7,879 nt of DNA, from positions 1 to 7,879 of the forward strand of contig DDRA01000181.1 in assembly GCA_002343545.1 (NCBI GenBank), written 5' to 3'. The first letter of the stretch is position 1. Every line of letters starts with the position of its first letter. Both the position numbers and the translations under genes were made by a program. Below, piece after piece: positions 6,028-7,879 of this stretch. Below the pieces are notes generated by a model. The model searched no databases and was not told the DNA's origin. It saw nothing but the letters and a program-made list of their open reading frames with translations. The DNA comes from Bacteriovoracaceae bacterium UBA2428. Its GTDB lineage: Bacteria > Bdellovibrionota > UBA2428.

Positions 6028-6540
6028 ATGATTCCGAGCCAAGCCCCCATGCGACTGAAAATCTCGAAGGATGCCTACAAGTTTTCCTCGGCGCACATGA
6101 CCGTTTTTCCGGACGGCTCGAAAGAGAACCTGCACGGCCACAACTACCAGGTCGAAGTCGAGATCGAGCTCTCCCGCGCCCCGAATTTCTCCGAAATGAT
6201 CGATTTCAGGGCCTTCAAGGATCCGCTCAAGGAGCTTTGTTCGGCGTGGGACGAGAAAGTGATCCTGGCCACGGCCAATCCCCACTTCCGCATGGTCCAG
6301 AGCGACGCACACGAAAGCGAGTTCCTCTGCGCGGGCCGCCGCTACGTCCTGCCGACTCCTGAACTCGTTTTGCTCCCGACGGACAACATCACCTCCGAGA
6401 ACCTGGCCGTGCTGATGATCGATGCCTACGTCGCGCGCCTGCAGAGCTGGATTCCCGCGGTCTTGCGCCCGACCCGCGTTCGGCTCTCCGTGCTCGAGAC
6501 CCGCGGGCAAGGCGCCGAAACCGAGCGGACCCTCGCCTAA
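6028..6540 (+). CDS. 6-pyruvoyl-tetrahydropterin synthase / QueD family protein, PTPS-III-like motif
   Basis: Protein of 170 residues in the PTPS/QueD tunnelling-fold family (COG0720), which converts dihydroneopterin triphosphate to pterin products in queuosine, biopterin or folate routes. It shows KFSSAH (Zn ligand His23), ENLHGHNY (His36, His38), MIDF (Asp59), the TSENLA motif and the C-terminal LETRG Glu. There is no Cys before HGH. Instead Glu33 gives E-x2-HGH, the motif reported for PTPS-III enzymes that can supply 6-hydroxymethyl-dihydropterin in place of FolB. The usual catalytic Asp-His is Asp75-Glu76 (WDEKVIL). I chose the ATG at 6028 because GGGGGA precedes it; a GTG at 6016 and an ATG at 6049 are in frame. 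It is longer than the minus-strand homologue (132 residues) and is read divergently from that operon. The fold is clear; the product formed is not. Confidence 0.87.
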   Translation: MIPSQAPMRLKISKDAYKFSSAHMTVFPDGSKENLHGHNYQVEVEIELSRAPNFSEMIDFRAFKDPLKELCSAWDEKVILATANPHFRMVQSDAHESEFLCAGRRYVLPTPELVLLPTDNITSENLAVLMIDAYVARLQSWIPAVLRPTRVRLSVLETRGQGAETERTLA

Positions 6541-6550
6541 GCGCAAGTCC

Positions 6551-7561
6551 CTAGCCCGGGTTGGACTCGCCGCCGATCGAACGCGTGACCTGCGTCGGGT
6601 ACGCGAAGTCGAGCCCCTCGGCCGCGAAGGATTTCAGGATCTCGAGCAGGATCGCCTGTTGGGCGTCCATGAAAACGGCGTATTCCGGCGTCTTCATCCA
6701 ATAGATCGCCTCGAAGTCGAGCGAGTACGCACCGAGCCCGCTCAAGTGGCAGCGGTCGAAACGAACCTGCGGACTTTTCTCGATGGCGTGGCGGACGAGC
6801 TCGTTGGCGCGCTCGAGCTTCTCGGGGGAAGTCTCGTAGACGAGACCGAACTTGAGCACCACGCGACGCTCGCGCATGCGACGGAAGTTCCGGATGCGAC
6901 TCTTCAAGAGGTCGCCGTTCGAGAAAACGAGCTCCTCGCCCGTCACGCTGCGGATACGCGTCGTCTTGATGCCGACCCGCTCGACGGTGCCCGAAAAACT
7001 GTCGAGCGCGATCGCATCGCCGACCTCGAAGGGCTTGTCGAGGGCGATCGTGAGCGACCCGAAGAGGTCGCCCAAGATGTTCTGCACGGCGAGCGCGATC
7101 GCGATGCCGCCGACGCCGAGACCGGCGATAAGCGCGGTGATCTGAACGCCCAAGTTATCCAGGCAGAGCAGGAGCACGGTGACCCAAAGCAGGGTCTTGA
7201 GGATGAGCATCAGGAGATTAAGCGCGACCGGGTTCACGCTGTTCCCCCGCATCCGCGCGATGCGTTCCGCCGTCACGAAGGAATCCGCGATCAGCGCGAC
7301 CTGAAAGATCAGCGAAAAAGTCAGGATCCGATCCAGATTCTTGGCCGCGAGGGGGCTCAGTTCCAACCAACGACTCGCGACCGAAACGGCCACCACGATC
7401 AGGAACCACGTCTTGACCTGCCCGATCTTGGCCAGCGCCTCGATGCGCGTAGACGAGCGCAAGGCCTTGCGCACGAAGAGAAGAACGAGAAACAGGAGAG
7501 CGCCGCCGCCGAGAGTGAAAATCCAAAGATCCAAGCGGTTGCCGAAAATGACCTGGTCCAT
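6551..7561 (-). CDS. MscS-family mechanosensitive ion channel
   Basis: Inner-membrane channel of 336 residues, of the type that opens under membrane tension to release solutes on osmotic downshock. Five hydrophobic segments lie at about 10-30, 51-68, 79-95, 113-136 and 140-172. The last is the pore helix, GLGVGGIAIALAVQNILGDL, with the Gly/Ala pattern of MscS TM3, followed by the hallmark KPFEVGD (176-182). The beta domain comes next (GTVERVGIKTTRIRSVTGEELVFSNG), then a C-terminal alpha/beta region ending near TRSIGG. E. coli MscS has three helices, so this belongs to the subgroup with two extra N-terminal helices. The ATG at 7561 has AGAGGG about 8 bases upstream; a TTG at 7597 would add a basic 12-residue tail. 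It is convergent with the PTPS gene, with 10 bases between stops, and nothing suggests a functional link to it. Confidence 0.94.
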   Translation of the reverse strand: MDQVIFGNRLDLWIFTLGGGALLFLVLLFVRKALRSSTRIEALAKIGQVKTWFLIVVAVSVASRWLELSPLAAKNLDRILTFSLIFQVALIADSFVTAERIARMRGNSVNPVALNLLMLILKTLLWVTVLLLCLDNLGVQITALIAGLGVGGIAIALAVQNILGDLFGSLTIALDKPFEVGDAIALDSFSGTVERVGIKTTRIRSVTGEELVFSNGDLLKSRIRNFRRMRERRVVLKFGLVYETSPEKLERANELVRHAIEKSPQVRFDRCHLSGLGAYSLDFEAIYWMKTPEYAVFMDAQQAILLEILKSFAAEGLDFAYPTQVTRSIGGESNPG

Positions 7562-7758
7562 GGCCCCAACCCTCTTCCGGGTCCGCTCCCGAGACAAGCA
7601 CGCCGCCGAGATTTGCCCGAAATTTTGAGGCCCCGGTCGCCTAAGCTGGGGCGTCCTTCCCCGCGTCGGAATGCGGATCGGGACTAGAACCGCGCTCTTT
7701 TTCGGAATCGTGCCTCGAAGCTCTGGCGGAAGCCCCCACTCTTGGCTTTAACCACGTT

Positions 7759-7879
7759 ATGTTGAAAATCTACCTCGCCACCCTCACGTCGCTCGGACTC
7801 GCGCTCTCGTCGTTCGCCGCGGCCGCCGACGAGTGCCCGAGCACGCTCTACTACTCGAACGGCAGCTACCTGAAGTCGG
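7759..7879 (+). CDS. Secreted protein, N-terminal fragment (runs off right edge)
   Basis: Only the first 40 codons are in the window. MLKIYLATLTSLGLALSSFAAAA reads as a signal peptide with cleavage after the Ala run, before Asp24. The start of the mature protein is DECPSTLYYSNGSYLKS. The Tyr-Tyr-Ser-Asn-Gly-Ser-Tyr-Leu stretch looks like one unit of a Tyr/Ser/Asn/Gly-rich repeat that I recall from surface proteins, but one unit is too little to prove a repeat. There is no good ribosome site before the ATG, so the start rests on the signal peptide. The function is unknown. Confidence 0.7.
   Translation, partial: MLKIYLATLTSLGLALSSFAAAADECPSTLYYSNGSYLKS

Noticed and set aside
6546..6567. AGTCC...GGACT hairpin at the convergent PTPS/channel gene ends as a terminator
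   Set aside because: The 5-bp outer stem encloses a CCCGGG palindrome and overlaps the last channel codons, but no T-run follows on either strand, so it is not supported as an intrinsic terminator.
6422..7687. Open plus-strand frame of 421 codons over the channel gene
   Set aside because: It overlaps the PTPS gene end and lies antisense to a clear MscS channel. Its product is charged and low-complexity, without family motifs.
7562..7758. Promoters or a small RNA in the divergent spacer before the last gene
   Set aside because: Only a GCCCC...GGGGC pairing around a 13-base loop is visible. There are no convincing -35/-10 pairs, T-run or conserved RNA motif.

Overview
The window is about 7.9 kb of GC-rich bacterial DNA, densely coded. 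It holds eight complete or nearly complete genes, one gene that starts just before the right edge, and one small palindromic insertion. Secreted and lipid-anchored proteins with clear signal peptides and a 7TM-type sensor kinase point to a diderm bacterium. My guess is a proteobacterial or delta/Bdellovibrio-like lineage. That guess rests on protein flavour, not on a marker gene.

Layout, left to right. 1-1674 (minus) is a sensor histidine kinase with seven membrane helices and a PAS-like linker; the left edge cuts off its last few residues. Divergent from it, 1782-2135 (plus) encodes a small thioredoxin-fold [2Fe-2S] ferredoxin. Directly against that stop codon sits a 108-bp element (2136-2243) with perfect 17-bp terminal inverted repeats and a TTAG target duplication, which looks like a MITE. 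Next come two secretory genes on the plus strand: a trypsin-like serine protease with a large unrecognised C-terminal half (2284-4044), and a lipoprotein with an alpha/beta-hydrolase-like nucleophile motif (4046-4792), one base apart. Without the element, the ferredoxin and protease genes would be only about 36 bases apart. The three genes may therefore once have formed a single transcription unit.

The middle-right part is a pterin-type cluster. On the minus strand a short-chain dehydrogenase/reductase (5214-5993) is followed after 4 bases by a small, diverged 6-pyruvoyl-tetrahydropterin synthase (PTPS/QueD) homologue (4811-5209). Divergent from them, across a 34-bp spacer containing an operator-like dyad, is a second PTPS/QueD homologue (6028-6540). 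Both synthase homologues lack the canonical catalytic Cys and carry Glu at the E-x2-H-x-H position described for PTPS-III enzymes. Two PTPS-type proteins plus a reductase suggest a pterin-modifying route: folate-branch, biopterin-like or undescribed. This is the most interesting part of the window.

The right end holds an MscS-type mechanosensitive channel (6551-7561, minus), convergent with the second PTPS gene. After a 197-bp divergent spacer with no clear signal, a secreted protein starts at 7759 and runs off the edge. No tRNA, rRNA, CRISPR array or intact transposase gene is visible. No stretch over 300 bases lacks a gene.
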